A stretch of DNA of 64,000 nucleotides, taken from the NCBI GenBank assembly GCA_023525975.1, contig CM042021.1, positions 109,165,501 to 109,229,500 on the forward strand, in the 5' to 3' direction. Source of the DNA: Smallanthus sonchifolius. Its lineage: Eukaryota > Streptophyta > Magnoliopsida > Asterales > Asteraceae. Below, piece by piece: positions 32,273 to 43,055 of the stretch. The position numbers were made by a program, and so were the translations under genes. How positions within the stretch are numbered: position 1 is the first letter of the stretch; every line of letters begins with the position of its first letter. Below the pieces are notes generated by a model that did no database searches, had not been told where the DNA came from, and was given only the letters and a program-made list of their open reading frames with translations.

Positions 32273-32434
32273 TAGTGGCGAAGCTTGAAGAAAAACGCAG
32301 GGGGGCCGGGATTTTTTTTTCCTATCAAAGGGGCCGAAACTTAATACCTATAAAATTTTCGGCCAAATACGTATAAATTAACACTTCTGAGCGAAAAATC
32401 GGAAGAGGGGGGCCCTCACTACGCTTCGCCATTG
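32273..32434. mobile_element. hAT-type MITE, 8-bp TSD GTTTTGAC
   Basis: 162 bp between GTTTTGAC at 32265-32272 and 32435-32442. Short TIRs TAGTGGCGAAGC and (complement) CAATGGCGAAGC. G-rich runs sit inside each end. An 8-bp duplication points to the hAT superfamily. Confidence 0.75.
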
Positions 32435-32489
32435 GTTTTGACATGTATTTTTATCTACGTTTAGATTTTCAAAAACAACTATATTCACT

Positions 32490-33660
32490 AGTTATATTTT
32501 TATTTTGCACTTCGAATTCACAAGAAAATATATTTTTTCATTGAATTGATCTTCTTCAAATTATATATTCCTTAGATATTTATATTTATGATAATTACAT
32601 ATAAAAAATTGTGTTGTTAATATTTAAATTTTAAGAGTCTAGATGTGATAATTTTTTGCATCCTTACGAAGTATATTTCTCCTAGTTTGTTATTAATACC
32701 CAAAAGTTTAAATTTTATATATTAAATTTGATGATTTAAAACAATTATTTAAATCAAATTTTATCAGAAAAACGGTATTTTAAAATTTTGCATCGGAACC
32801 TGATAAATACTTTTAGAAACAACTTCCGGGCACGAAGACCACCTCCTCAAACCCTATATAATCCTATCTTCCATCCGCCACCTTCCGGCAAAGCTTAAGT
32901 TCCGGCCGCCCTTGTGATCAAGTTGGAGCATGCATGTTTAAAACATTCCCCATGCAGACCATCATCGATTGATACTACTAATTCGATTTGGTTAACGTTC
33001 ATATTATAATACAATAATAGGAGAACTCGTTTGCCCTTGAAACTCGATAATTCGAAAAGTGAAATCAAGAACATAAAGGATATTACGATTTTGTTGTTGT
33101 AACAACTAGGTGTCCCTTCACGTTATTACTGAAACCTAGTGAATACGTGCATACCACGAGGAAGGTGAAGGGACACCTAAACACGAACTTGTTACAATAA
33201 CAAAATTAACAAATCTTCTTTAGAGTTATTTATTTCACCTTTGAGATTTTAGGTTTCAAGAGCAACAAGTTCTCCCATTAGTGTATTGTAGGACTTTAAT
33301 CCAATACATAATATGATAAATTGAAATAATAAGAGAACATATGTTTCCATGCTCATATTACATGAAGTGAAGCTGTTAGGAGGCTATCCCTAGGGATCAA
33401 CAATATATACAACCAAGGTAAAGTGGTATGCCCATTGAACCTCTCTAGTGAATTGAAAATCATCAATATATCTAGAATAATTTAATATGTATGTCATGAG
33501 TTTATAAGGCTATAAAGAAGAAAATCAAGAGAAATAAACACACATTGTGAATTTTGATTCACAATATCAATGTCAGTTGTAAGTTGTGGAAGTAAATTAG
33601 TCGCGTCTGAAATGTTATGTTCGAGAAACAATGAAGAATAAATTTCGGGTGACTTTCAAC
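32490..33660 (+). repeat. Block B: paralogue of 15240-16480 with TATA box and inverted repeat
   Basis: Shares colinear stretches with block A. A TATA box CTATATAA is at 32854-32861, with ACCTCCTCAAACC just before it. A long inverted repeat lies 145 bases downstream (separate entry). No ORF. It looks like a promoter region followed by a non-coding transcript, but could be an old repeat. Confidence 0.5.
33005..33290 (+). ncRNA. Candidate young MIRNA-like or MITE-derived inverted repeat
   Basis: Arms 33005-33121 and 33165-33290 pair across a loop of about 43 bases. The core is a perfect 15-bp stem, TAGGTGTCCCTTCAC (33107-33121) with GTGAAGGGACACCTA (33165-33179). Pairing continues outward through TTTTGTTGTTGTAACAA with TTGTTACAATAACAAAA, and further to GGAGAACTCG with CAAGTTCTCC. 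Arm similarity falls outward. The TATA box upstream makes transcription plausible. I do not recognise a known miRNA. A MITE is the main alternative; no TSD is clear. Confidence 0.4.
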
Positions 33661-33676
33661 TCGTTTGGGATAAAAA

Positions 33677-33821
33677 TGTTAACAAATGAACATGACAGAG
33701 AAAAGATGGAGGCTCTATATTACTTAAATGAAGATTAGCTTACAAATAAAGAAGAAAGCAACATTAAATAGAAAGATAACTGGGTCTGGGCTAAGGCCCA
33801 TAACAACTTATTATGCTAACA
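33677..33821 (-). repeat. C1 3' LTR
   Basis: 145 bp, nearly identical to the copy at 38451-38595; differences by eye are a handful of substitutions, so the insertion is fairly young. The inner flank is the polypurine tract (complement of TACCCCCCTCAAACTC). Confidence 0.92.
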
Positions 33822-33879
33822 TACCCCCCTCAAACTCACAATGCAATAGAAATAAACATTGAGAGTTAGTCACACAAAA

Positions 33880-34898
33880 AACGAAACCGAGATGCCGATT
33901 GAGCCTTGGTAAAAATATCTACAATCTGCAAGGCTGATGTAACAAAATGAAGTGAGATGGTCCCGAGCTGAAGATGATGGCGAGTAAAATGACAATCTAT
34001 CTCAATGTGTTTTGTTCGTTCATGAAAGACAGAGTTCTTGGCGATCTGCATAGCACTTTGATTATCACAATGTAATGGGGTAAGCGAGAAAACAACAACC
34101 CCCATATCTGCCAAAAAGCCATCGTAACCAAACAATTTCACATGTAGTTACAACCATAGCACGATATTCAGCCTCAGTGGAGGACCTAGAGACAACATTT
34201 TATTTCTTGCTTTTCCATGAGATTAGGGAATCACCAAGGAAAATACATAATCCAGTAGTGGATTTACGATCATTGGGATCACTATCCCAATCAGCATCAC
34301 TATAGGCACGCAATTCCAGAGAAGACGTAGAAAGGAATAAAAGACTTTGAAACTAAGTGCCACGGAGATATCTCAAAATACGAAGAACAGCTCCCAAGTA
34401 AAAAGAAGTAGGAGCGGTAACAAACTGGCTAACCACATGAACAACATGAGCGATATCAGGGCGAGTAACTGTAAGATAAACCAAACTGCCTACAATGGTA
34501 CAATATAGGCTCGGATCAGATAGAGGAACACCATCAGTTGGAGAGTAACGTGCATTGGTTTCAAGAGGAGTGTCTGCAATTCTGTTATTAGAAAGTCTTT
34601 CACGTTGAAACAGATCAGAAATATACTTCGTCTGAGATAGAAGATATCCCTTTTTAGATTGAGCTACCCCAATCCCAAAAAAATACCGTAATAATCCCAA
34701 ATCTTTCATAGCAAAACGATGGGCCAAGTCACGTTTCAAGGATTCAATGCCATCATAATCATCGCCTGTAATAATCATGGCATCCACATATAAAGACAAG
34801 ATAATGCGTCCAACATTCGTACATCGAACAAATAATGCCGAATCATGATTGCAAGGGAAAAAGCCAAGGGAAGTGATGACTGTAGAGAATTTTTCAAA
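33880..34898 (-). pseudogene. C1 C-terminal RT and RNase H, with RT motif YVDA
   Basis: After the stop the frame resumes (FEKFSTVITSLGF...) and reaches LSLYVDAMIITGDD, where copia RTs have YVDD. The second catalytic Asp is Ala (GCC). A further stop at 34353 and a break near 34190 precede RNase H (TTGLCIFLGDSLISWKSKK, STEAEYRAM, FHERTKHIEIDCHF). RT activity should be lost. Confidence 0.87.
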
Positions 34899-36635
34899 TC
34901 AGGCACGAGGGGCCTGTTTGAGTCCATATAGAGCTTTTCGAAGCCGACAGACTTCACCGGGCTGATGAGCTATTCCCGGGGGTGGAGTCATGTAAACCTC
35001 CTCATGAAGATCACCATTCAGAAAAGCATTTTTGACATCCATTTGACAGATCTTCCATTGTCGAACGGACGCAACAATAATTAAAGTACGAACTGTTGTC
35101 ATTTTTTCCACAGGGGCAAAGGTCTCCTCATAATCCATACCATACATTTGCGAATATCCTTTTGCCACAAGTCTGGCCTTGTACCATTCAACAGAGCCAT
35201 CAGACTTTGTCTTAATCTTATACACCCAACGACAACCAACCTTATGTTTACCTGGTAGTAGGGGAACCAAATCCCATGTATGAGTCTGATGAAGAGCAGT
35301 GAGCTCTTCAGCCATAGCATTTTGCCATAGAGGGTCAGAGACATCCTCTCTATATGATTCCGGTTCACACAGATGATGAATGCCTGCAATAAATGAACTA
35401 AACGAAGCAGAATATGTAGAGTATGCAAAGTCTGGTAATTGAGTAGACTTGCATGCACGAGTAGACTTTCTCGAAGGTGGAGAAGAATCAACATTGGTGC
35501 TAGATGATGTGGAAGGTTCATGAACTGGCACATCATGTGCAACAGAAGTATCTGGAGCAGGCATATTAGGATCAACAGACAAAACGGGAACATCAGAGGT
35601 TGGGACATCAATGTTGCTAGCAAAAGGATCAACATTTTGAAGATCTGACTTTGTTACGTCATGGGACTTAGCTGGAATCGAATAGAATGGAATATGTTCA
35701 AGAAAAGTAACATGTCTTGATACATATAACTTCTGACTTATAGGATCAAAACAACGGTATCCTTTTTGTCCCGTGCCATATCCTTTGGGACCACTGGAAT
35801 AGCCTAAGAAAACACATAAGGCTGACTTATTTGTCCATTTGTCTCGTTCAACATGAGGACGGAGAGCAAAGCAAGTACATCCAAAAACCCGTAATTCACC
35901 ATAATCTGGGCGTTCACCGAAAAGACTTTCAAATGGATATATCCTATCATTGTGAGAAGTAGGGATCCTATTAATCACATGTTGGGTGGTCAGAAGTGCT
36001 TCTCCCCAAAAGACACTAGGTACTTCAGCAGATAAAATGAATGAACTAGCAATTTCCATAAGATGACGATGTTTCCTTTCAGCAACATCATTATGTTGAG
36101 GGGTGTCAGTATAAGATGATTGGTGTATGGTACCATCTGATGCAAGCGACTGAGTAAAATCATTAGAGGTGTATTCACCCCCTAAGTCACACCTGAAGCA
36201 CTTTATCACAACCGAATGCTGCGTTTGAACATAAGCCCTAAATGTTTTATAAATGTCAAAGAACTCAGATCTATGTTTCATAAGGTACACCCAGGTATAA
36301 CGAGTGTAATCATTAATAAAGGAAACATAATAACGTGAACCACCCTTAGTGGATACTGGTGATGGTCCCCACACATCAGAATGAACAATATCAAATGGTG
36401 CAACAGAATGAGAAATACTTTTAGCAAAAGGTAAAGTAGAAAATTTGGCAAGTTTACAACCACAACAATCAGAAATATCACAGGTTTGCAACTGACCCAA
36501 AACACCTATGGAAACCAAAATTTTTAAACGAGATGCGGACACATGTCCCAAACGAGAATGCCACATATAAAATTCAGATGACAAAGGACTTAAAAACGAA
36601 AAGAGGATAATCAACGCTGGAAGCAGCAACACCAT
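34899..36635 (-). pseudogene. C1 integrase and N-terminal half of RT
   Basis: A 578-codon open frame. It contains the GAG-pre-integrase zinc finger (WHSRLGHVS...CGCKLAK), an integrase core with HSDVWGP, the second catalytic Asp in RCDLGGEY and the Glu in NDVAERKHRH, then a Ser/Pro-rich linker. RT begins TWDLVPLLPGKHKVGCRWVY and passes through ARLVAKGYSQ and QMDVKNAFLNGDLHEEVYM to YGLKQAPRA, where a stop cuts it. Confidence 0.9.
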
Positions 36636-36663
36636 GAGTAGGCACTTTGAGTTCTTCTAAGAC

Positions 36664-37296
36664 CTATAAATCTCCCACCCTACGGTCGATCCTAATCACT
36701 CTCTGAGTGTGTTGATCCTGCACAACACAAACAGTGTCACAAAAGAAAACCCAAATTCCAGATTTACACAATTGACTGACTGAAGCAAGATTTAAGGCAA
36801 GCTTCGGAATATAATAGACATCATTGAGAGACACATGAGGGGTAGACACAGATCTAACACCCTCTACCAACATGGATGTAGCACTAACAGACATGACAGA
36901 AATAGGAGAGACATGAGACAAAGAAAGAAAAGAAGACAGATAGGCAGACATATGATGTGAGGTACCAGAATCCAAAATCCATAATGATGGAGAAATACTT
37001 GAGGTACCAGATGAAGACAGTCCCGTAGCAGACATAGCGGTAGGATTGGCGGCAAGAAACTGTCTGAACTGTTCAAATACTTGTGGATCCAGAGCAGATG
37101 GTGGTTTGTTCATTTCTACAGATGGTGGTGTAGCAGCAGCAGTAAACTGAGGTGGTTTAAATGTCCATGAAGATGGACCAGATGAACCAGCAGAAGTGGA
37201 CGTGCGAGAGGGAAATTGTCCACCTGATCTGTTTTGTTGTGGAGGCTTCTGAAAGTTAGAATTCCTTCTGCTAAGTAATAATGGACATTGAGACTT
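36664..37296 (-). pseudogene. C1 gag tail and aspartic protease
   Basis: The frame continues past the gag stop with a Ser/Pro-rich linker, then the protease motif WILDSGTSHHMSAYLSSF (D-S-G intact) and VYYIPKLALNLASVSQLC. It ends at a stop at 36664. The following 30-odd codons toward integrase contain more stops. Confidence 0.82.
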
Positions 37297-38046
37297 TCAA
37301 TGATTTTTCCCTTTGCAGAATGCACATTCATCAAATGCAACTTTGGCACCTTGTCTAGGCTGATTAGGGGGAACGGCAAACACAGCTGGAGTAGTAGTTA
37401 CTTTAGGACCTTTATCAACCTGAGATTTTAACCGAGTTTCCTCTGCAATCAACTTGTGAACAACCGAATCAACTGTTGGAAGAGGGGAACAATGAAGAAT
37501 CGTTCCACACAGTCTTTCAAAATCTGAACGTAATGCCATTAAAAATTGTACCAAACGTTGTTCCTCCCTTCGATCAATATAAGGTTTAAACACCTTCAGT
37601 GCTGCAGATTTCGTAAGTGCCAATTGATCCCATAAATCCGACATAGCTCCATAGAAGTCTTGAATGCTCATCTCATTCTGTTGAAGAGCACGTATATCAA
37701 ACTCCAACTGGTACTGCTTGGCAAAGTTAGACTGAGTATACAGCTTTTCCAAATGATCCCAAACCTGCTTAGCTGTATCATATTTGGCTAACTGAATACC
37801 AATGGTTTGACCTACAGAGTTGTTGATCCAAGTTATAACTTTAGAGTTATCTGTTTCCCATGTATCGAGAGCTAAGGCATATTCAGCAGCCTTAGATTTA
37901 TCAGTAGGCTTTCCCTTAGTACCTGTGACATAACCCCACATATTTTTCCCTCGAAGAAAGTTTTTAATTACGTAGCTCCAGTAGGTGTAGTTTTTACCAT
38001 CCAGACGAGTACTAATAGAATGAAGAGAGTCATCTTTCCCATCCAT
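37297..38046 (-). CDS. C1 gag, ends at a premature stop in the zinc knuckle
   Basis: The likely start is the ATG at 38046 (MDGKDDSLHS); the frame is open further upstream only through the minisatellite. A UBN2-type copia gag domain is seen: LDGKNYTYWSYVIKNFLRGK, MWGYVTG, VWDHLEKLYTQSN and YDTAKQ, with FLMALRSDFERLCGTIL later. It stops in the CCHC knuckle (CAFCKGKNH then a stop). The knuckle continues after the stop in the same frame as KSQCPLLL, so a single mutation separates gag from the next segment. Confidence 0.85.
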   Translation of the reverse strand: MDGKDDSLHSISTRLDGKNYTYWSYVIKNFLRGKNMWGYVTGTKGKPTDKSKAAEYALALDTWETDNSKVITWINNSVGQTIGIQLAKYDTAKQVWDHLEKLYTQSNFAKQYQLEFDIRALQQNEMSIQDFYGAMSDLWDQLALTKSAALKVFKPYIDRREEQRLVQFLMALRSDFERLCGTILHCSPLPTVDSVVHKLIAEETRLKSQVDKGPKVTTTPAVFAVPPNQPRQGAKVAFDECAFCKGKNH

Positions 38047-38059
38047 ATTATCAAAACCG

Positions 38060-38200
38060 AACGACAGCAGAATTACCGCAAACTTCAAATAACCGCAAAC
38101 TTCAAATTAACCGCAAACTTCGATTACCGCAAACTTCGAATAACCGCAAACTTAAATTACCGTAAACTTCGTAACCACAAACTTGGTAACCGCAAACTTT
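38060..38200 (-). repeat. C1 leader minisatellite
   Basis: Seven to eight tandem units of 16-19 bases with core AAGTTTGCGGTTA on the minus strand, between the primer site and gag. Units alternate GGTAAT and GGTTAT spacers. Confidence 0.75.
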
Positions 38201-38450
38201 GAAAAACGGGACAGAAACGAGGTCCAAACCTGTCAATCTATCCAGAAGCTCTTCCAAATACACAAGTCAGTTCAAATAAAATGAAATCTGTAACTTTGAT
38301 ACCTCACGAGTCAACGGACTGAGCAGAAGCGACAACGAACGAAACAACCCTTCAACAACGAACAAAACAAACAACGAACGAACCAACAACTGACCGGAAG
38401 CGACAACAAAGATCTTCAATCAAGCATGAATCGAGTTGTCTCTGATACCA

Positions 38451-38595
38451 TGTTAACACATGAACATGACAGAGAAAAGATGGAGGCTCTCTATTACTCA
38501 AATGAAGATTAGCTTACAAATGAAGAAGAAAACAACATTAAATAGAGAGATAACTGGGTCTGGGCTAAGGCCCATAACAACTTATTATGCTAACA
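38451..38595 (-). repeat. C1 5' LTR
   Basis: 145 bp. Followed on the minus strand by the primer binding site, complement of TCTCTGATACCA at 38439-38450. Confidence 0.92.
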
Positions 38596-38989
38596 AAAAA
38601 CATACCTCAAGTTGACCCGTTCATAAGCAAATTGGTCAAAATTGTCACGCCTATAGAAAAGCATGATAATTATTGTTAAGCTAATACCTGACCTGTTTCA
38701 AAAGCATTTTCTTTTTTCCTTTAGGTCAACGGTCTGACCAACCCAAACCATCACCTCAGCATGTGTATCTAATATCATAACATGCTCTGTCAACAAGTCA
38801 TCTTGTTCACAATTGTACACTTCTTCAATCTGTCATGGAATTAAACTTGATTTTGAGACATATCACAGGCGCATTCATTTCAGAACCAGTATTATGTTGA
38901 GAACCACCTAAGCATTTGTATATGTAGTGTAATCATCACTCTTTCTTTGATTACATCTCCTCTCTCCTAAATTTTTTGAAAAAAATATA

Positions 38990-39070
38990 TAAAAATATGC
39001 ACATATGCATACATGTGCATATAGTGCATATGCACATATGCATTTAGACAAAAGACTATCAATGCCATGT
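38990..39070. repeat. Palindromic ATGCATATGCAC microsatellite-like tract
   Basis: Runs of ATGCACATATGCATACATGT and GCATATGCACATATGCAT form nested palindromes able to extrude short cruciforms. Non-coding, villin intron. Confidence 0.55.
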
Positions 39071-39289
39071 TTTTTAAAAAATAAATCTTAAGCATACTGA
39101 ATTATACATGCATTTTAGTCAATTTATATAAAAAAAAAGTACAAGAGTTAAAGCGGTTCTCGCAGTTCTCAACATATTATTGGCTCTGAAATGACCGTCC
39201 CTGGTCAAATGGGCCATGCCAAAATAGTATACCGAACTCACCTCAAACTCTCCTGCGGGCCCATTGATCAGTAAACAAGATCAAAAAAC

Positions 39290-39480
39290 TAGTTTTTTTT
39301 AACGGCAACACCTAGATATTCTAGGATAATTGGGTTTCCCCGGGGCAACACCTAAAACATCCAAGGCAGCCCACCCCAGGAGGAACCCCCAACTGGGTAA
39401 ACCCCCTGACCTGGTCACAGACCCCTTTTTTGTTGTGGCCAGGATTCGAACCCAAGACCTCCACTATGGGAATAGTTAGC
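39290..39480 (-). mobile_element. SINE-like element in a villin intron
   Basis: On the minus strand CTTGGGTTCGAATCCTGGCC is a strong pol III B box. It is followed by a GC-rich body (CAGGGGGTTTACCCAGTTGG, CTGCCTTGGATGTTTTAGG) and an A-rich tail (GTTAAAAAAAAC). The target duplication is doubtful (AACTAKT). Confidence 0.55.
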
Positions 39481-40079
39481 GGGTATAATCATCGACAAAA
39501 ATAGAAGCCATCGAGTAAATGATTTTGTAATTTTGAAACCTTTATTGGATGAAATTTCAAACAAGCGCGGTTCTTTGACAACTTCCTGCATTATTTTTTT
39601 TAGCTTTGTTTGCCTCCTGGTGCAAGCCAGAAAGCTAAGCTCTCTTTTCCTTCTTTGGCGAATTTTATGGGTACGCCAGACTGAAGGTATAACAAAAGAG
39701 ATTAAATAAACTATTAGAAAATATATTAGTCAGTAGACGCGTATAAATGTATAATTTCATTTTTGAAATTCAAAGAAAATATATCTTGTAAAGAAAATAT
39801 AAATGTATATTAGTAGCATACCTTCAATGATTCAATAACTTTTCCTGCTTATTGCTGTTGCTCAACTGTACTTTGGTTTCCATACCATGTAGAAACTGAT
39901 GAAGCAGATTGTAGAATAAAGCACCTGTACGAATTCAAAGACGTTGCTGCCTGAACATGATTATGTATACACATTGTCAAGTCCCCATTCAATAAAATCC
40001 TTCAGAAGTCGCATGATATACCAAAAAAAAGAATCATGTAGTTAATAGACTAGAATAAATTAGGAGTAAGAATTTCTCA

Positions 40080-40342
40080 ATAAACGGGTCGTGTTTAGGT
40101 TGACCTTTTTCTCCCTTTTAATTAAAAGGGTCGACCTGCCAATCTGTTTACGACCCGTGTAACCATTTATTACAACCCGCCAACCCGTTTGACTCGTTTA
40201 GATAAATGGGCTAAAAGGGTTGTCTTCAGGTTGCATGATTTTAAGTGTTTCCAGGTTAGGGTTGATATCTTTGACGACATAATATGATTCGGGTTAGGGT
40301 TCAATGATTCAACCAGCCAACCCGACACGATTGACACCCCTA
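40080..40342. mobile_element. Non-autonomous hAT-like repeat
   Basis: Rich in AACCCGCCAACCCG, GACCCGTGTAA and GGGTTAGGGTT motifs, ending TTGACACCCCTAG, a hAT-style terminus (complement TAGGGGTGTCAA). The left end is only approximate. In a villin intron. Confidence 0.45.
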
Positions 40343-40975
40343 GAATAAATAATATCATTCTAAATAAGTCGCCAAATATTTATCTTAAATCATACCACAA
40401 CTACTTGAAGAGCTTTAGTATTATGAATTGAAGTTCCTGATACTTCAATTAGCGCAGAAGTCTCTGGACTGTAGGTCTCATCATTCAATCCTTTGTCTGC
40501 AATGTAGCTTTTGTATCCAGAGCTAAACCCGCCCTGGTAAAAAAAATATATTTACAATTGTAAAGCATCAATTTCTGGATGAATATTTAAATTTTAAAGT
40601 TACATAAAATCACTAGGACAAGTTTATAACTAAGAACAATCACAGGCTGCTTGGAAGCCAATGTTTGGTCCTCCTGAGGTCAGATTGAATAGAGGGGTAT
40701 TTGGTGACCCAATTGAGATCAAATGTGATTTCCAATAAAATGAAAACAGATGGAAGCAAATATAGAAATTGCAAATACACTATCTTTTTAAGCTAAATTT
40801 GTTTTAAATTTTAGTTTACCTCAATGCTCTCTTTCCCAATCCAACAACAGAGATAATGATCATTTTTAGAATTAGAATGGTATGAGTAGAGGCAAATATA
40901 ACAATCTCCACTGTAAAACTTGCCTATATCTTCTTTTGGTAATTGTGTCTTAGATTCTTCATCAACACGCCATAC

Positions 40976-41403
40976 CTAAATATCCCAATAATAGAATTGA
41001 TAGGCATCCATTCTAGATTGTTCCATACTTTTCTAAGACACAAAATTCTTCACCCAAACCAATAATAGAATTGATAGGCATCAAAATTCTTCACCCAAAC
41101 CAACCCGTTTCAGCTACTTTGGGTCAAGATTGCCAGGACTACCATTTACCTGTAAATGGGTTCATTTGGGTAATTTTTTTTATTTCTAACACGTCATATG
41201 AGTTAAGTTTTATAGAAAGTTGAATTATCTTTGGTGTAACATATCTATTATAATCATATTTAGAATATTAACTGTTTATAAAGTTAGAAAATTAGGTAAA
41301 AAGTTTTTTTTGTGGATGGGCCCAACCCAAGCCAACATGTTTTGACACACCATAAATAATTTCCCGTCTTGACTCGTTAGCCGACCCACATAAACTGCCA
41401 ATC
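40976..41403. other. Villin intron sequence flanking the nested cluster
   Basis: Contains a two-fold direct repeat, CCAATAATAGAATTGATAGG (near 40985 and 41057) with AAAATTCTTCACCCAAACCA (near 41042 and 41084), then AACCCAAGCCAACATG-type worn repeat. No exon seen. Confidence 0.45.
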
Positions 41404-41633
41404 TGTTAGACTTTAAAGAAGTCAAAGGACTGGTTTTGTAATTGTTGAAAGTATAGGGGACTGAAGTTGTACAGAATAATAATTCAGGGACTCATTTGTA
41501 ATTGTCTTCACTAATGGTTGTTAGGTTAGTTGATGGAGCGTATAACTACCGGATTAGGGGACTCTAATGAGCTAGCTATGAATTGAACTTGTTCTTCTTC
41601 CCCAATAGTTTCTTACTCAAATTGTAGCTAACA
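41404..41633 (+). repeat. Gy-R 5' LTR (gypsy)
   Basis: 230 bp, TGTTAGACTT...GTAGCTAACA, followed directly by the Met-tRNA primer site GTTGGTATCAGAGC (41634-41647). No matching 3' LTR is in the window. Confidence 0.75.
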
Positions 41634-42071
41634 GTTGGTATCAGAGCTTCCGATCCTCATCGGAAACTCTTGAATTGAAGCAATCGACGACGATTATTGA
41701 TGAAGATGACCACTCTCAATCAGGTGACGCAAGATGTTAAAGGAGCTCTCAAGGAACATGAATTAGCTCTTCTAAGGCTTGAATCTATTAGCCGGGCATA
41801 GAAACCGTAATTATAGGACTATAGGATAGGAATTGATAGAGCTTGATATCGTTGACTTTTGCAATTGTACTTTGAATTATCGGATCCTATCCAAAGATAG
41901 ACCGATCCTTGTATTATTTATATGGAGATAATGAGAATACAGAGGCAACAATTCACAATGCCTTAACACCAGTCAAATAATAATCTCTAGACATGTTATT
42001 TTTTATGAAACAGTTTTTCCCATCTCAAAATATCACACGCTACCCCCATCCTCTTATTGTTTCCTCACAAA

Positions 42072-42664
42072 TAGGGGTGTTCAATATTTGGTTTCAAACC
42101 GATTAAACTGATAACCGAATTGAAACCGAAACCGTTTAAAACCAAACCAAATTAAATATTTGGTTTTCGGTTTGGTTCAAACCAAAAACCGAATATGTAA
42201 TTTGGTTTTTGGTTTGGTTTAGGTTTCAAAATTTTGAACCGAAAAAACAGAATTGGGTTATACCACTATTTTAATCCATATTTTATAGTTAACCCAATTT
42301 ATTTATATCAATAACCAATACCCACATATGGATTGTAAATCATTAATTTTAGTCATGTTGTATGAACCGAACTTGTTATTTGATGAAGGTATGTTTTTGT
42401 TTAGACTTACCTAAAATGTTGTATTGTTTAAACCGAACTTGTTATGGCTTCTCAAAAGAAAAAAAATGTCTTTTTTTAGCTAATTCAGTTTGTTAGGTTC
42501 AAACCGAAAACCAAACCGAATTATAAAGTTGTTTTAGTTTCAGATTAGGTTTTCATGAATTAGGCCCGGTTCGGATTGTGGTTCCAACAAAACAAAAGTT
42601 CAACCCGAAAAACCCGAATCGAATAAACTGAAAAAACTATAACTCGAACTGATAAACACCCCTA
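42072..42664. mobile_element. hAT MITE in C5, 8-bp TSD
   Basis: 593 bp. TIR TAGGGGTGTTCAATA at the left against TAGGGGTGTTTATCAG (complement) at the right. Flanked by CTCACAAA (42064-42071) and CTCATAAA (42665-42672), one mismatch. Interior full of AAACCGAA and TTCGGTTTGG motifs, as in many plant hAT MITEs. Confidence 0.85.
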
Positions 42665-43055
42665 CTCATAAATTCTGATCCGCACCCATCCCTTTGGTCC
42701 AACACTTCAACTAACTTTACAAGCCCACCAGTCACTACCACTATAGCCCCTACGGGCCAACAAGTTGCTACTACTACTCCCCTTCAAACCTATTCTCGTA
42801 GGTCCAAGCCCACCACCAAAACCAGCCGTTCCCTCAGCCCAGCAGCCCACCACCACACCAGTCGCTTGCACGTCCTAGCAGCCTCCGAACCCATGAGCTG
42901 CAGCGGCCCAACAGCCCACCACCTCACCAGCCGCTTCCTCGGCCCAATAGCCTCCGAAACCAGGAGCTGCACCGGTCCAAAAGAACCCAATTCCCAGTCC
43001 CGTTCCCCCTCACCCTCCCCCTCCACCTCCTACACGTACCATTCATACTCGTAGC

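Larger units (their letters stand above)
33677..38595 (-). mobile_element. C1: full-length Ty1/copia retrotransposon (minus)
   Basis: 145-bp LTRs at 33677-33821 and 38451-38595, starting TGTTAACA on the plus strand and ending CTAACA, flanked by AAAAA on both sides. On the minus strand the primer site TGGTATCAGAGA (complement of 38439-38450) follows the 5' LTR. The domain order gag, PR, INT, RT, RH is that of Ty1/copia. The polypurine tract GAGTTTGAGGGGGGTA precedes the 3' LTR. Frames are interrupted and RT's catalytic motif is mutated. It sits in what was an intron or flank of the villin pseudogene. Confidence 0.93.

Noticed and set aside
42790..43054. GC-rich frames on both strands before the C5 RT
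   Set aside because: They are the Pro/Ser-rich INT-RT linker of copia C5, with no separate gene.
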